A DNA stretch of 64,000 nucleotides from Curvularia sp. ZM96 (GCA_022457065.1 JAJGBQ010000001.1:6014001-6078000); one strand, 5' to 3'; numbered from the stretch's first letter, positions 33,394-46,061 are shown. Numbers and translations are program-made. The notes: generated by a model from the letters alone, not told the origin.

Positions 33394-34757
33394 ACTTTAA
33401 ATCTTGGTGTGCCATATATCAAACTAAATCATGCTGACTACGACTCTTCCCCCCATATGCGCTTCCGGACATTAGAGAAGGCTTGGACACTTACTCTCAA
33501 GCTCTAGCCGGGGATCTGTAGATCGTAGAATGAAGTGTACATCGCATAGCAGCAATTGATCGCAGCTGTACCCCGCATTCAGATGTAGAACAGCATGTTT
33601 ACTCATATTCAGGCCCGCCTTCTAAATGCAACCAAGTCGTACTGTCAAGGATGAAGTAGTAGCATGACTGGTCGGTTGTATACTCTCAAATGACGTTACG
33701 ACATCCGAAGTTGCAAATCATTCGCTAGTACATCTGAGAGTCGCGTCATTCGCCGAGCATTACTAAGCTGCAAACATGTTCTGAGATGTAGTAAGATAAC
33801 ATGATTGGCTAGGGATGTCTTAGTACGCTGACAAACTCAGCCACTGCGTAACAAAGCACACGATATGAGGCAGCCTTTCCTAGTGACCTTCAGAATCGCT
33901 CGAATGAGCTGTGAAAACTCCAAAATCTATACAGCGGTTGTAGTTTTACTATTTCTTAGACAAATTAGCAAGTTATTTGACTATCAGGTATGCAGTACAG
34001 ATACTGCCGCTACTCGTCTTGTCAATCCTGTTTAAGGGCTCTGTCAAAAGCCTCATGCCAGGCTAGCGACAACGTCACAGAGTAGAGGCTCATGTCGCAA
34101 GTTAACGCGTACCAAAGCGTGCCAGCCAGTCAGCTAGCAAGCCTTCCGGCTGGCCATTGAACAGCACCGTGATCGGCTGTTTCTGAAACAGACATGAATG
34201 ACATATTCTTATCAATGCTTGTAGTTTTACAAACCATGTTTTCGTAACTTCATGCCGGAACAAGATATTTTTTACCACACCCTGGAAGCCCCTGATCACG
34301 AGACTTTTTGGTCTTGTGTCTTCTTCGCTGCCTGAGCCATGAATGCTGATATCAACACTCTACAGGATGAAGGAGTATCATCGCAAAGTACTGCAGACAT
34401 TAGAATAAGTATAGACACATTACTACTCATAATGTAAGACTTGGGAGCACAATGACTCACTGACAACCTCATAGCGTATCACTTCATGGACAATTCTAGC
34501 TAACAGCTTCAATTGATTGGCGTATTGGAAGATACCAGAATTCCATCACCAAGTCGCCGCTCCTACAACCTGCGTTACCTCTGTAATCATAAAACCAGTC
34601 ATTCTTTACAGCAGAGCACTTTGATGTGCTAACAACAGACAATGCACCAAGAAAAGGCGAGGGGACAAGTTCTGCATTCATTTGACATGATGTAGCGTTA
34701 GGCCAATTGTTTTCGCGTATGCTACAAAATGCGGCAGCGTCGCCCACTACAATCTGA
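33394..34757. other. AT-rich gene-free region
   Basis: No supportable gene. Minus-strand open stretches near 34496-34760 overlap the hydrolase 3' end in another frame and look like chance. Confidence 0.4.
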
Positions 34758-35657
34758 CTAGTGATTGAGAAATTCTTTGACAGTAGAAAGAAACTCATTG
34801 GGTTTCTCGACCCATGGGACAAGGCCGCAATCGTCGAATATAACCAGTTTCGCACCTGGAATACCATGGGCCAAAGCGTCAGCCGCCGTGAGACTGCACA
34901 TAGGATCGTTTCTGCCCCAAACAAGAAGAGTTTCCGCAGTCACTCGACCTGCATCTGCGACGTGTGGTAGACGGTTTTCAGGTTTTTTATCGCAAGCTGT
35001 CTGGCGCAAGAACGCCCAAACCCTCGCAGGGGTGTCCTTGAGGTCACACTGCTGTGCGTAAATGGAAGCGGCTGAGGGATCATAGAAATGGATTGGCCCC
35101 GCTTTCTTCAAGATTTCAGCGAACTCCTCGTCAGTGGTGGGTGGGTCCTTGTATGCACTAGTAAACGCTTCCAGGGCTGGACCAAAAATTGGGTGGTCTT
35201 TGTGCTTCGCAACCCATTTCTCAAAATCGTCGTTGGGAGGACCGTCGTGGACCTGAGCGTCCGCAAGGATGAGCTTGGCGACACGAGATGGATATCGCTC
35301 AGCATAAGTGAGGACAATGCATGCGCCATTTGCGTGACCGAAGAGTATAGGAATCGTGTCCAAACCAAGGTGCTTCCGCAATTCCTCAATGTCCTCAGCC
35401 ATGATCCCACTAGACATGGCGTTCTCGTCTTCTGGTCTTGCCGATTTTCCATTACCACGGGGAATGACGTAAACAAGCGTGTAATCCTTTTCTAGATGAT
35501 GGCCAAATCCGTTACGAAGATATGATGCTGGAGAGCCCCAACCAACGGCGTGTGCAACAAAGACTTTGTTGCCCTGGCCAGCAACTCTGTAGGTCAAGGT
35601 TACCCCATTACTCTTAAAGGTATGCTCCCCCTCGGTCAATGCTGAAGTGTTGTGCAT
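34758..35657 (-). CDS. Alpha/beta-hydrolase-fold protein with altered catalytic triad, 299 aa
   Basis: Intact single-exon alpha/beta-hydrolase, from MHNTSALTEGEHTFKSNGVT to stop. The fold is clear: oxyanion-strand region VFVAHAVGWG, GNGKSARP turn, strand and elbow IPILFGHANGAC, then YAERYPSRVAKLIL. The elbow normally reads GHSNG; here the nucleophile Ser is Ala (GCA). Near the C-terminus the usual CGHFPW-type His is Leu (DDCGLVPWVEKP, codon CTT). The acid Asp in WGRNDPMC is kept. Without Ser and His it should not act as a classic hydrolase. The frame is otherwise unbroken, so it may be a pseudo-enzyme with another role or an early stage of decay. It lies in an AT-rich repeat island. Confidence 0.75.
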   Translation of the reverse strand: MHNTSALTEGEHTFKSNGVTLTYRVAGQGNKVFVAHAVGWGSPASYLRNGFGHHLEKDYTLVYVIPRGNGKSARPEDENAMSSGIMAEDIEELRKHLGLDTIPILFGHANGACIVLTYAERYPSRVAKLILADAQVHDGPPNDDFEKWVAKHKDHPIFGPALEAFTSAYKDPPTTDEEFAEILKKAGPIHFYDPSAASIYAQQCDLKDTPARVWAFLRQTACDKKPENRLPHVADAGRVTAETLLVWGRNDPMCSLTAADALAHGIPGAKLVIFDDCGLVPWVEKPNEFLSTVKEFLNH

Positions 35658-35934
35658 TGTGGTTGTAGTAGCACAGAAAGTGACTCAGGGCGTTGTGTTG
35701 ATGGACAAAACACTGTCAAAGTTCAAGATGAGAATGTTACCGTGCTTGGTGATTAACCTGCTGATGTTAGCACAGCTCTGGAATCGGATACTATACTGCG
35801 TACATTCGACAATTGTGATGGTTACACAACAGTAAGAGATGAACACCTACAGCAATATAAGAACTTGACGAGATTTAGAGACAAAAGAGGGGAAGAAGCT
35901 GATCGTGCAGGTAGACATAAGCGCTAATGGCAGC

Positions 35935-36215
35935 GCGAACTTCCTTTCTGCATCAGCAATTATCCAAAGGTAGACATTTACTATATCTAGCAAGCTTCCG
36001 TAACCAACAGTAACTATTCTTAACAGTAATTATTCTTAGTAGTAGTTGAGGTAATCAAAAGTGTGAGGGGCTATAGCAATGCGAACTTCCTTTCTATAAT
36101 CAGCAGTTATCCAAAAGTAGGCAGTGACTAGATCTGGCAAACTTCCGTAATAGATAGTAACTATTTTGAGTAGCCCAGTCTGGGTACTCGCAAGTGTGAA
36201 GGGCTATGTCACGCT
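35935..36215. repeat. 146-bp tandem direct repeat, two diverged copies
   Basis: Copy 1 starts at 35935 and copy 2 at 36081, both with GCGAACTTCCTTTCT. They continue in parallel through TTATCCAAA, CTTCCGTAA, TAGTAACTATT/CAGTAACTATT and GTGTGA-GGGCTAT, ending near 36215. Differences are frequent and many are G/A or C/T changes. Origin unknown. Confidence 0.6.
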
Positions 36216-36974
36216 ACTTTCACGTTAGACTTAAGGGTAGCTCCTAGACTCTACTGAATATCTCTCAGTATAAGAGACTAATTTTGTGGTGTGTGCAGTA
36301 GCCCAAAAAACACCAAAATAAGCAAAAACGGACAAATTAGTCGTACAAAAACTTGATCGAGTGAGGTAGCTAGGGAGGTGAGATTGAAGTACAGGATCTG
36401 AGGCAGGGAACTACATCCAAATAGATAAGGCCTGGCAGGTGATAACAAAGGTCATAACTTTTAAGATTTTGATCCTAGGAAGATCACGCATGCCTTGCTT
36501 GCGTCGTCTTGAATCTCTGGCTAAGAGATACCTAGTGCGTGTATTTAATCGCCTCGCATCTCTCACTTGGGCTGTCTGCTCGATTATCTTCGACCCCTTT
36601 ACCATCTCCAAGACCGGTAATAAGTTGCGATGGTTTTTACAGAGCACCAGCATGGTCCCGGGCTCTCGGAGGCTGTGATGTTGTAGGAAACCCGAAGTAG
36701 TATAGCTACTACTTGGCTACCAAGGGTGTGTTTGATGCCTGAATCTGGACGCTATTACGCGATGCGCGCGCAAGTCTTTCCCTGATCTGCCTTTTATGCC
36801 ATATCAGCTGTATCTTGGGTCTAGGGTTCAATGCTAATTTCCTACTGCGACCTTAGCGGAGCCACGTTGAGCAGACCTGGGTAACTCCGCGAGGTTGTTG
36901 CAGGATATCACAAAATATGACTATTTGCAGAGCTGAAGTTGTAAGTCTCTCCTAAATCCTTAAAATTTAATGTA

Positions 36975-37075
36975 ACTAAACGCGTTAAAGCAGAGTCATC
37001 TATTTTCGGCTGCAAGAGAGAGAAGAGGAAGAGGCGTGTATAGGAACCACATAATGCTAATTTGCAATCAGAACA
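36975..37075 (-). pseudogene. Broken relative of the 115-aa orphan (5' part)
   Basis: On the minus strand an ATG near 37050 opens MWFLYTPLPLLSLAAENR and then hits TGA. This aligns with MEFLYALPPLFRFAAANGRL of the gene at 30939-31336. DNA similarity continues past the stop (CTGCTTTAACGCGTTT against CTTCGATTTAATGCATTT). The stop replaces the Arg codon AGA of the intact copy, and further G/A and C/T changes surround it. The 3' half is not recognisable. Confidence 0.5.
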
Positions 37076-39444
37076 GGCCTAAAAGATCGAGGATAGAAAT
37101 ACTGTGTATGTGAATTAGCATCTGTGCATTCCAGGTTCAGTAGGGAAGGCGCTGGGTGTATTCTCTTTTCAGACGATGTCGGAAAGATGGTGTGATCTCA
37201 TGGCACCTGTTCAGGGTGGCATCACCTCGGCAAAAAATAGTGTAATCTTCGAGAATAGTAAAAGGTTAAGATTATAAGACTTACAAATACATCTTTTCTT
37301 ATATTGCACCCTATCGAATTAGACAAGTTCTGACCATGCCCTTAATTTGGTTGATATATATACTAATCTTGAGTACTAAGGAGATATCATGATGACTTTT
37401 TATGAGTCAATCATGCATCATATCTCATCATACGTTTTCCCGAGTCTTCCACGTACCCTGTTCAGGCGTTGCACCCAAGAAAGCCGGGGTAATACTCTCA
37501 ATTGTGGATACTCAGTATTCTAAAGACAAGGCTCATTTTACGGCCAGCAAGAGATCCTAGCACATATAGGCGAGACCACATCTCTCTTATCTAACAACAG
37601 AGAAGGGGAAAGCCCTATCTGTCAGGTTTTACGTTCCCGGTCTTATTCGCATGTAACAACTGGACACGTGCTGTGATAATGATATATCACTTCTCCTTTT
37701 CTATGAATTATGGTTGTGTCAACTGAGAAAATGTCTAACGCTCGAAGTTGCTGGGCAAAAATCACTACAGAAATGTTTTGATCCCGATTCTTGTCAGAGC
37801 AGATTCTTGAAGCTGGATGGTATCAGCATGAGTAAAATCGAGTCATTTGCAGTAATAGTAAAGAGTTTGGTTTCAAGACAAATTATTGGCTACAATACGG
37901 GCCAATCAAAACGAACTCCTGTAGTTTTCATCCCGAGCCTGATTAATTGATGTTCCTGGACAAAATACGGACATGTGTCAAGATGAGTCATTCTGAGTAG
38001 ACACAAGCCGATATATGCACTGCAGGATTTGTACATCCCTCCATAACTTGATAGACTTCGTTGCTTTGGTTAGATATCAGTAGCTTCCTCTACACTGTTC
38101 ATAAACAGAGCTGTAGAGACTACCCAAACTTTTCCAAAGATGGATATTAATGAGACGGCCCTAAACCTTGTCCCTTCGCTGAGCTTGGAGGTCATATCAC
38201 CTGTGGACAATAGGTCAATTTGGCAAAACAATGCGTTACGCGTATTCTCAAATGGAATAAGGCCTGCTAGAGAATGCATCACTTGCTCTGTTATCTCAAC
38301 CGCATTACAATATTACTTTCTCGAGACTCTTGTCGCTAAATGTACTAGTAGTTGCGTGCTGTACTAACTTGAATCGCGCATAACCGAGGAACCCACCTCA
38401 CCAAGATGAATTTGCTGTTGGACTGATTTGCAACCAGCGGATCTACTGGCGCTTCTTTCGGAATCAACATGAAGACTTCCCGTTATACGTTTCATTCTTG
38501 TCCTTCTGTCTTTGCCCAGTTATTAAATAGAAGCAGACATGTGGCTAGAAGGCTAGCATACAAGTTCTGCTGTGAAAGTGAAGATAAACCCTTCTTGCGG
38601 GCTTATTGGGCAGCTACTTTCACTCTTAGGTTATGCGAACGTACTGAAGCACCTTCTTTTTTCGTTAGAAGAGACATGCGAGGACTGCTATGATTTCTAT
38701 AGTGACAGTGTACACCATATTGGAAATCGTGTTTGCTTGCACACAAGCTCCTAATCATTGACACCGCTTAATTAACCCTCACAAGTAACTTGAACGTATA
38801 CTACACAGCAAGCGCAAGAATGAAATAAGACTGCACAGAATATGTTCATGCATTTCCTGCCAAATACACAGAGAGCCATTGCCGGTCCAATCAGCATTAC
38901 TAATTATCGTAGGTACAACGATATTAACTGAGGGTACACATTTCCAAAGAAAAAGTCCAGACCCAGGGCGGCTGCGGATTTCAACCGGCTCGACTTGTCC
39001 AAAATAGTGCAGCCCGGTATCAAAAGGCTATTTTCTGTGATGATTTCGGTATCGCTGCAGCTCTTAGCTAGTGCCCCACAGGCCCAAACCTTTTGTTCCG
39101 TCTTGTACGGTCCCTGTCGTTTATTCTCCGGCTAAAGTAAGAGATTCGTATGCATGACAACATTTGAACGACACCTGGAGAACGACTTCAACACCACATA
39201 ATTTGACCGTAGAAAGTCGAGGAAGCTCACATAAAGTTAGCGGAGCTGCACCCTAAACCCAGCTTTTATTTCGTACCATGCACGAGGGTACTTGGTGTGA
39301 TGAGGGCGGAGGTGCGCCGTATCGCGGGACACGAGGAGGGTCCTCAAGACCAACGAGCCTCGACGGCTTATTTAGCAATGCCAGTGAAGTCATAACATTC
39401 AAAGACCCGCCTTTGCAGTCCGACACATCCCACACATTTTAACC

Positions 39445-41355
39445 ATGGCTGAGCAATTTTTGGGCTTCGACTTGAGCACGCAGCAGCTCAAAGGTGCGTG
39501 AATTACCCCGCGCAAGCTACCCCTCCGCCTCTGCAATCTAACGCGACCGCGGCATCTAGGAATCATCGTCGGTTCCGACCTCAAACTTCTTCACGAAGCC
39601 AAAGTCGACTTTGACGCGGACTTTTCGAAGTATGGTATCGAAAAGGGTGTCCTCACAAACCCGGACGAGGGCGAGGTGTTTGCACCGGTCGCTCTATGGC
39701 TCGAAGCTATTGAGCTGGTGCTGCAGCGACTGAAGGAGCAGGGCGCCGACTTCTCGAAAGTCCAGGGCATCTCAGGTGCTGGTATGCAACACGGCACTGT
39801 CTTCTGGAGCCACGATGCAGAGACGCTGCTTAGCAGTCTTGATGCTGGCAAGACATTGATTGAGCAGCTCGAGGGAGGTGCCAAAGGAGAGAGGAAAGGT
39901 GCATTCAGTCATCCATTCAGCCCCAATTGGCAGGACGCAAGCACGCAGAAGCAGTGCGAGGCTTTCGACAAGACACTGGGAGACCCGAATAACCTAGCGC
40001 TAGCTACTGGAAGCAGCGCTCACCACGTAGGCACTACACGCCCTTATTGTACTGCTCCCTACTGATCTCTCCAACAGCGCTTCAGTGGCCCTCAGATCCT
40101 CCGCTTCCAGGAAAAGTATCCTCAGGCGTACAAAGAGACTGCTCGCATCTCTCTCGTATCGTCTTTCCTCGCCTCCATCTTCCTAGGCAAGGTCGCCCCG
40201 ATGGATATCTCGGATGTAACGGGCGCAAACCTGTGGGATATCAAGAATGGACGCTGGCATGAAGATCTGCTCGCCCTCGCGGCCGGAGGAAGCGGAGGCC
40301 TCGAAGAACTCAGGAAGAAACTAGGCAAAGTCTATGAGGACGGCGGTTCCAGTTTCGGCACCGTCTCGCCATACTTTAGCAAGCGCTTCGGGTTCCCGTC
40401 ATCAGCGCAGGTCATCGCATTCACGGGTGACAACCCTTCCACGATCCTCGCTCTTCCTCTCCGCGCCTCAGATGCCATTGTATCGCTCGGCACATCAACA
40501 ACTTTCCTCATGTCTACCCCACAGTACATGCCGGACCCTGCGTACCACTTCATGAACCACCCCACAACCGCTGGACTGTACATGTTCATGCTATGTTATA
40601 AGAACGGCGGTTTGGCCCGCGAGCACATCCGCGACGCAATCAACAAAGCATCTGGTGTATCTGACAAGTCCTGGGACAAATTCAACGAGACAGCTCTCAC
40701 CACACCTGCTCTGGGCCAGGCACAGCCTTCCGACCCTATGCGCCTAGGTCTCTTCTTCCCCCGTCCGGAAATCGTACCAAACGTAAAGGCCGGCACATGG
40801 CGCTTCCTGGCCAAAGACAACCAGCTGTCGCCCGTAGCACCAGAAGCAGCCCAGGGCAAAACAGAAGACAAGACGTGGCCCATTCCACAAGCCGATGCCC
40901 GGGCAATCCTCGAGTCGCAGTTCCTCTCTCTTCGCCTGCGCTCGCAATCCCTTGTCTCCCCTCAAGGCAATCTCCCCGCCCAACCCCGCCGCATCTACAT
41001 GGTCGGCGGCGGCGCCGTGAACCCAGCCATTGCCGAGCTCGCAGGCCAAGTCCTCGGCGGCTCCGACGGCGTCTACAAGCTCGAAATCGGAGGTAATGCG
41101 TGTGCTCTTGGTGCAGCGTACAAAGCCGCATGGGGCGTGCAGCGCTCGTCGCCAACAGAGAAATTTGAAGATTTCCTTGAGGCGAGGTGGAATGAGGAGG
41201 GCTTTGTGAAGAAGATTTGCGAGGGGTATAGGAATGGGGTGTTTGAGCAGTATGGTGAGGCACTCAAGGCGTTTGATGAGGTGGAGAAGGTGGCGCTGAG
41301 GGAGAAGGGAGAGGCGGAGAAGGTGGAGGAGGCGAAGGAGGCTATGGGGCTGTAG
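39445..41355 (+). CDS. xkiA: D-xylulose kinase, 597 aa
   Basis: FGGY-family carbohydrate kinase that phosphorylates D-xylulose, linking fungal pentose catabolism to the pentose phosphate pathway; cytosolic. Exons 39445..39493, 39560..40026, 40078..41355, with introns of 66 and 51 bp (phases 1 and 0). The start MAEQFLGFDLSTQQLKG is the typical xylulokinase N-terminus with the phosphate-binding DLSTQ. Other blocks: ISGAGMQHGTVFW, PNWQDASTQKQC, HHRFSGPQI, MDISDVTGANLWD, SLGTSTTFLMST and the late ATP-site glycine motif YMVGGGAVNPAIAEL followed by GGNACALGAAYKA. Length matches fungal orthologs (about 570-600 aa). Confidence 0.93.
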
Positions 41356-42067
41356 GGTGTTGCTGTTTGTGAGCCTTTGATGCAACGATGAATATGTCAA
41401 TTCAAAAAAAAGTCTCAGATTGGGTACCTGCAAATCGAGCTCAGTGTGCTTTGCGTTGGAGGTAGCGATGATGTTGCTTGAAGCTAATTGTTGTGCTATC
41501 TTACTGATACTAAGGATGTTTTCGTGGCACAACCCTGCCCAGCCAATCACTCCAATCTCCTATCATATACATCATTCTACGAGCTTCCGGTTGCTACTTT
41601 TCCAACCTCTTTGCCTGGTTTCATGTCTCGTCCCTCGACCATACATCCACAATAGCCGCCTGAGCCCTATTGCTTTCTGTTCTGGTCTAGTTCCAAGGAC
41701 TCGAACTCGCTCTTGACCTATCCCGGAATCATGCACAATCGCTTGGAAATTCTCCTGTCGTTGGAACATGTGAAGAACAATCTGCTTGCCTTACAGTGTC
41801 TGAATATCAGGGCTCAAGTGTCCAGCCGATTGTCGCGCATAACATACTTTTCCTTGCGCGGGAAAAGCTTCATTCGGGACGAGTTTTTCTAGCCGACTAT
41901 CCCTGTCTCGAGTGTTGCGGTTTTGCCTTTGATACTACAAGTCTTGCGTCTGGGTCGACGGGATGTATCTACACACAAGACTCTGTATGGCTTTGTTGAA
42001 GTGAATGGTAGCCAGGAAACTCATGAGAGCGCTACAATCAAAGCCGAGGAAAATGCTGGTGACATTT
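41356..42067. other. Convergent intergenic region
   Basis: A 712-bp gap between 3' ends of the xylulokinase gene and the large orphan gene on the minus strand. No coding signal was seen. Confidence 0.4.
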
Positions 42068-45000
42068 TTACTGCCGCGAGAGAGGCGTGTTTGGTGTTCG
42101 AGCTCGGGATCGCGCATGAGCTTCCCTCAACACAGGCCTGGGGCAGAACGGTGTATCATCGTCGTTGCTTTCTTGGGCAACTCGGCAGAGTTTGAGGCAA
42201 TCATCATTTCTCCTGGAAAAGGCTGCATGTTGTTGTGAGTGGTGGCTGCCCTTGGGACCAAGAGTGACAACGCCTTTTCCGCCTTCTTGACTGTTTCCAT
42301 GATGATTGGTGTAACTGCCTTTTCTTCTCAGCATTCCTATAGGGCATACCGGTAACCCAGGTATTGTATCTTGGAAAGGCTTGGTATATTGGGGATTCTG
42401 ATCAGGCTGAGAAGTTTGCCTAGGCTCATGCTCATGCTGTACTTCTGACCGTGAAACCCGCCCAAACCATCCTCGTTTACGAGGCAGAGTCTCAGTTTCT
42501 AGTTCAGGGGGCGATGTCTGTGAATCTGACTTTAACCACAAGGAGGTATCGCGTCGTTGACAGGAAGGCGCTGGAGGGTACTGCTGCTCATGGCTGCTCG
42601 CCACTTTCCCGGGCCGCTTTACAAGTGATGCGGACGGAGAAGCCTTGGCTCGATAATCTTGAGTTATTCTGAGGCGAGGGGCCACTGTACCCGGAGCTAT
42701 CTTGCTTTCACTTTGGCCCTTCTTGCCCGATGCTTCGAAGGGTATGGCAAGTCGCTCCAGAGACTGATCAACTGGTGAGGTATCTTGCGTTTTCCTATCT
42801 TCACGCCGGAAGTGCTCGTTAGGCAGAGCTTTAGGCCATGGCTGTGCAGCAGCGGATATCACAGGATTTGACTTTTGAGAGCAATCGAAAGTCTTTCGCT
42901 CCTAGTTTTGACCGGTTTTTCTCGTGGAAGCTGTCTTGGTTGACACACCCAATTGGCTTTGGACAGCACACGCAATCCTTAGCTGCTCTAGAGACAATTC
43001 GCGAATCAGCGCCGAAGCTCGCAAACCTGGGGACGATTTACTCGACCGTGATTCTACTGGCGATAAAACCAATGGGGACGTCGGGTTTGGAAGTAGGCGT
43101 AACCAGTTATCGATGGCAATCTCGTTGGGCGTTCTTCGCGTTTTTAAGGTCGGTAGTGCCCGACAGGGGATATCAAAATAGCCAGTGATAGGTTGTGGTT
43201 CTTGGCTAAGAACGGGTTTATCTGTATCCATCACTCTCTTTGCTTCGGGATTGGTAGATGGAGAACTGGTCCTCGTCTTGTCTCGTAACTCAAGTGTCGG
43301 CTTGGCCAGATAACCTTGTTGTATTTTCTCGGCCGACCGGTGTTGAAAATCAGTCAAGTAACTATGAAGACTTTTGATTGGAGGCTTGTATATATCGCAT
43401 GCAACTGGCTTCTGCTGTCGTTGATTTGATTGCTTGCACTGCATTTCGCCTTCAGGCTCACTACCCTCTCGATGCTCACAAAAGCATTTGTCTTCATCCA
43501 CAGAATTCTGGAAGTGCTCAGGCTTTGATATGTATTCGTTTCTCTCAACATAGTCGAGTTCTGCTGTTTGCTGTGCTTCGAGAAAAGTGGTGATGGAGTT
43601 GAGTGTGAATGGAAGGTCGAATTGCGCCACCTGAAGCTTTTCCTAGGGCTCGCTGGGTAAGACAGTATCAAAACCTTGTGGGCATTTAGCGATGGCTGAG
43701 ACGGGGGTTGAGCAGGCAGAGGAGCAAATGGATAAGTAACCGATGCTTTCTTCAGCCTCTTCTTCGGCGATTTTTGTTACGCCTTTGGTAACAAAATCAA
43801 TAGAATCGCCGCCTACTTCCGCGGAGCCTTCCGACGGGCTGATAAATTCTTTCTTTGGCCCAATCTTCACATCATCATCAGCCAGTGGTAATTCTTCGCG
43901 GTGTTGAATCTGAGCACGTGAGTCCCCCGCTAGTGAATCAAACTTTCCGGTGAACTGCTGACACACGTCGCAAAGGACATCCGGGTCCTCGATCGTGTTG
44001 CGCATCTGGGATCCCGTGGCAAAAATTCCTTTTCCATGGACTTGCTCTTCTGAGGTTCCATCGGCCATGCTTGGATAGGTTGATGTAGTAGTACAAGGCA
44101 TACGTTCGCGTGTTGCACTTTGCAACACCTCGTCTCCCAGCGATGATCTTTGCTCAAGGTCAAGACCAAAATCGTCAGCTGCAGAGTTGATTAAATGCAC
44201 TAGGTCTGACACAGTTTTTATAGACTGACACAGGTTGAGAAGAGGATCGTTGATGTTGGGGGCAAGTTGGCCTGGAGATCCGACGTTGAGCCGTTCAGCA
44301 CTCTTAGGTTTTGACATAGGAAAGAGTAGGTGCCCGTCGTAATTTATCGAATATACTAAAAAAACGAAGGGTCAATACAGATACCACTTTGTTGGCATTT
44401 CTCAAAATTCTCGACATACTCTCAACAGTTCTGAAATGGGATGAATGGCCTTACCTAAATGCTTAGCAGATGCATCGGAGCATCGGTCATCCGACGAAGG
44501 CTGAACAGAAGCCTGACGAGTTGAGTTTCGACTACCAACGAACAAGTACTCTTGCAAAGACAAGGAATGAGGCATGAAAGGATTAGCCGCCGTTAGTCCC
44601 CATGGTTTTTGTCGATGACTGAGTTGTGATTTAGGGCGAACCCAGGCGGAGAGCTGTGGATGTACCTTTACTTTGGTTTGCCCACAAATTTTATCGTGGT
44701 CCGTACAAGAGAAGCAATCAAACGGCCACTTGATGCGATTTCCAGGGCCGTGGAGTAATCTCTTTGTTGCGATTGCGCCACGAAGCCGAATACGTACACC
44801 TAGGAACCTAAGGTTTTGTGCAATGCATCGTCTCCATCTTTGACGACTATCAACAAGACCAGGGACTGCAGTGTTTTGATACTGTGCTTCATCGCCGGTG
44901 TTGACGGTTGCGACCAGGTTGGAGGCAGTATTGAATCGCAGAAGACCAACAGTAGTGGTTTCATTATGGGTAGTAGCCTCACCAACATCCACAGCTTCAC

Positions 45001-45919
45001 GGATATCAGCAGCTGCGGTTGATTCAAGCGCAGTTGGTGGCCCAATAACTATTACAGGTTCTTGTGTTTGATTAGCTAGTTTGGTTGTTTTCCCGGGAAT
45101 ACACAGCGCTGGTAAAGGCAGAATTTGTTTGGAATCGCCATCTGCAACTGGTTTTTCAGAACCAAAGAGTGCGGTGCCATGGGATTCAGATTCAGAGACA
45201 CTCGTTGATCTCTTGTAACCCGAGTTTTCTTGTCGAAGCTCTAGCTCACTGTGCTCATTATTGGAAACCCGTAGTTCAGGATGAGGGATAGCTGTTCTTG
45301 CAACAACACGAGGAACAAGTGGAGCTGTTTCGCTAGCATCGAAAGGATTTAACAAGCGAAGGGTTAGTAACTCGTCTTTGCGATCTTCTTTTACTGGATC
45401 GTGTTTAACACCTCGGATAGAAACATGGATGCTTCCTTCACTAGGATGGCGAGTCGATTGGTGTAGGTGCGCCAAGGATTTGATATTGAGAACATGTGCT
45501 GAAGGGAACAGTATGCCTGGTGGGCGTTGTGAAGATGTCGATGACGGTTGCTTCGGTCTGTCTGAATACGTCATCCTCGCGAGAGATTCAATTCGACCTG
45601 GAATTTTTCGTAGAGTCCTAGCGTAAGGAACGTGCTTATGGTTATGAACTTCTCCATTTGCTGCTCGTGATACGGGATTCAGTTTAGCTCGGTCAGACCC
45701 TGGGGACATGCAAAATTGCCCAAAATTGCCTCTCGCTATGCCTGCCAGTAAAATGGCACACCAAGCGTCTAAGAGGAAATCTCGTTGGATGCGATAGGAA
45801 CCAACCAGGATATCAAGGAAGAACAAAACACAATAGGTTACTAGGAAATAGGGATAGAAGAGGTTGTTTAGGGCTGTGCGCGGATGTGAGTACACTTGTG
45901 TCAGGAAATAGAAGAACAT
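42068..45919 (-). CDS. Large orphan protein with N-terminal membrane segments, multi-exon
   Basis: Unrecognised protein of more than 1100 residues. Start at 45919 (MFFYFLTQVYSHPRTALNNL). The first 80 residues contain two or three hydrophobic segments (LFYPYFLVTYCVLFFLDILV, LLDAWCAILLAGI). The rest is hydrophilic and low-complexity, with one cysteine group (CFSCTDHDKICGQ). Exon A ends at 44455 with GTAAGG. A 99-bp intron ends TTTTTTTAG at 44356 and joins in frame to YSINYDGHLLFPMSKPKSAE. Another intron is needed between about 43777 and 43631 (borders unresolved). A 45-bp in-frame intron at about 42945-42901 removes the only TAG before the final exon. If exon A is not joined, a second protein would start at 44317. 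Its start lies only 142 bp from the end of ATP16 on the same strand. Function unknown. Confidence 0.5.
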
Positions 45920-46061
45920 GGACAAGGAGCGAAAATGCAAGAAGTTGGAATGTTGTGGTTGCCTCGTTAGAGTTCCTTCTATCCTTTGCGCACGGAAAGC
46001 ACGCGGCACCAGCTACTATACATACCACCCATGCCGTACTTGAGGGACGCTATTTAAACGT

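Larger units (their letters stand above)
35658..39444. other. 3.8 kb AT-rich repeat island without intact genes
   Basis: No intact gene. It contains a 146-bp tandem duplication (35935-36215), a broken copy of the 115-aa orphan (about 36975-37075), and scattered open stretches without recognisable product (for example 36411-36653 minus and 38469-38754 plus). The last few hundred bases are the promoter of the xylulokinase gene. Confidence 0.5.

Noticed and set aside
38469..38754. Small secreted Cys-containing protein candidate on the plus strand
   Set aside because: The start MKTSRYTFHSC is not a convincing signal peptide, and the Cys-rich part lies in another frame without a good intron to join them.
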